From positions 121,139-185,138 of the forward strand of contig JAGVQM010000042.1 in the NCBI GenBank assembly GCA_020051695.1: DNA of 64,000 bases. Reading direction: 5' to 3'. Every line of letters begins with the position of its first letter. Position 1 is the first letter of the stretch. The notes below the pieces were generated by a model that was not told the origin of the DNA, did no database searches, and worked only from the letters and a program-made list of their open reading frames with translations. The stretch comes from Candidatus Zixiibacteriota bacterium. Its GTDB lineage: Bacteria; Zixibacteria; MSB-5A5; WJJR01; JAJRUJ01. The position numbers were made by a program, and so were the translations under genes. This document shows positions 63,044-64,000 of this stretch, piece after piece.

Positions 63044-64000
63044 ATGAATCTTGATCAAGCGCTTAGTATCGCGGATCTGCGCCGGCTTGCGCGCAAGCGT
63101 GCGCCGCGTTTCGTGTTTGATTACGTGGACGGCGGTGCGGAGGACGAAGTCACACTGCAGGCGAACTGCAAATCGTTCGAACGCCTGCGCTTCCGGCCGC
63201 GAACGCTCGTGGATGTTTCACAGCGAGACCTCAGTACCACGATCCTCGGGGGCCCGGCAGCGCTGCCGGTGATTGCCGGCCCCGTGGGACTGCTCGGCTT
63301 GTCGTGGCGGCACGGCGACCTCGAGATGGCGCGTGCCGCGGCAGCCGCAGGCGTTCCCTACGGGCTGTCCACCGTTTCCATGCACTCCCTGGAGGATATC
63401 GCCAGCGAGGCCGGTGGGCGCCTGTGGTTCCAATGCTATGTGTTTCGTGAACGCGCTGTCTCCGATGCCCTGATCCGTCGCGCGGCAGCGGCCGGTTACG
63501 AAACGCTCATCATCACCAGCGACTTCTCGGTTTCCGGCAAGCGCGAACGCGACTTGCGCACGGGGCTTTTGCCCTCGACGAAACTCAAGTTGCGCGCCAA
63601 GCTCGACGTGATGTTGCATCCGCGCTGGCTAATGAGTGTCGCCACCCAGCGGCCGCGTTTCGTCAATGTCGAACGCGAACTTGGTGCAAGCCGCGAGGCC
63701 GCCGAGTTTATCCCCCTGAATATGTTCGATGCGGCGCTCGACTGGGACGATTTCCGCCGTTTCCGCGATCTGTGGAAAGGCAAGCTCCTGCTCAAGGGGG
63801 TGCTGCGGGCCGATGACGCGGCGCGCGCGGTCGAATACGGCGCCGACGGCGTCGTGCTCTCCAACCACGGCGGCAGACAGCTTGATTATGCGATCAGCGG
63901 GATGGATGTCCTGCCCGATGTTGTCCGTGAAATCGGCGGCCGCGCTTCGATCATCGTGGATGGCGGCGTGCGGCGCGGCAGCGACATCGCCAAGGCCCTG
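63044..64000 (+). CDS. FMN-dependent alpha-hydroxy-acid dehydrogenase (partial, runs off the window)
   Basis: 319 codons open to the window end. The start at ATG 63044 gives MNLDQALSIADLRRLARKRA, the usual N-terminus of the family. The flavin and substrate motifs are ITSDFSVSGKRERDLR, the Lys in LLKGVLRADDA, catalytic H275 with R278 in SNHGGRQLD, and VDGGVRRGSDI. Such enzymes oxidise L-lactate, glycolate or (S)-mandelate; the ITSDFSVSGKRERDLR region favours a lactate/mandelate dehydrogenase type. About 60-70 residues are missing beyond the edge. Confidence 0.9.
   Translation, partial: MNLDQALSIADLRRLARKRAPRFVFDYVDGGAEDEVTLQANCKSFERLRFRPRTLVDVSQRDLSTTILGGPAALPVIAGPVGLLGLSWRHGDLEMARAAAAAGVPYGLSTVSMHSLEDIASEAGGRLWFQCYVFRERAVSDALIRRAAAAGYETLIITSDFSVSGKRERDLRTGLLPSTKLKLRAKLDVMLHPRWLMSVATQRPRFVNVERELGASREAAEFIPLNMFDAALDWDDFRRFRDLWKGKLLLKGVLRADDAARAVEYGADGVVLSNHGGRQLDYAISGMDVLPDVVREIGGRASIIVDGGVRRGSDIAKAL

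Overview
The window comes from a Gram-negative, respiring bacterium. Evidence for two membranes and an electron-transport lifestyle includes beta-barrel proteins, lipoboxes, multihaem c-type cytochromes with signal peptides, a cbb3 oxidase and an alternative complex III. The combination of ActABCDEF, a CcoN-CcoO fusion, FabL and many multihaem cytochromes fits uncultured members of the FCB supergroup (for example Zixibacteria-like lineages). Some deep Deltaproteobacteria-like groups would fit as well, so the taxonomic call is inference. No rRNA, tRNA, IS element or CRISPR array was seen.

Layout. 1-7 kb: two secreted or outer-membrane proteins of unknown role, one a 1609-residue multidomain protein with four tandem Cys/Trp repeats. 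7.3-14.7 kb (+): actABCDEF, a quinol:cytochrome c/oxidase oxidoreductase. 14.8-23.0 kb (-, convergent): a cbb3 oxidase operon in the order ccoI-S-NO-Q-P-G-H plus a SafE-like membrane protein, with CcoN and CcoO fused and a monohaem CcoP. 23.2-26.8 kb: a cupin and a TldD/TldE pair.

27-43.4 kb is a dense extracellular-electron-transfer island. It starts with a TetR regulator with a readable promoter/operator, followed by a decahaem MtrA-like cytochrome and an MtrB/PioB-like porin broken by an in-frame TGA. Facing it is a second porin-cytochrome module (decahaem cytochrome, barrel, multihaem lipoprotein). Upstream of that on the same strand are a tetrahaem cytochrome, a three-gene quinone module (octahaem cytochrome, 4x[4Fe-4S] protein, NrfD) and two overlapping genes for CbcL-like proteins that carry 11 and 19 CXXCH motifs fused to a b-type cytochrome membrane domain. 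I count 67 canonical CXXCH motifs in the seven cytochromes, two CX4CH motifs, and one CXXCH in the first porin. Together they could carry electrons between quinol and the cell exterior; the direction cannot be read from sequence.

43.8-54.7 kb: an aspartase-like enzyme, a 5'-truncated pntB, then a sigma-54 activator whose N-terminal domain looks like a catalytically dead low-molecular-weight phosphatase/ArsC fold. Immediately downstream are two near-identical sigma-54 promoters and a TGTCTCA-N4-TGAGACA inverted repeat, ahead of a small helical protein and a YceI-pyruvate dehydrogenase (E1alpha, E1beta, E2, E3)-lipoate ligase gene string. This looks like a self-contained regulon controlling entry into acetyl-CoA.

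54.9-64 kb: an ArsR-rhodanese regulator with an inverted-repeat operator, an RND exporter translationally fused to an outer-membrane-lipoprotein-sorting-like protein, a barrel protein, a DUF2892 protein, FabL, MutM, an acyl-CoA thioesterase, and the start of an FMN-dependent alpha-hydroxy-acid dehydrogenase cut by the window end.
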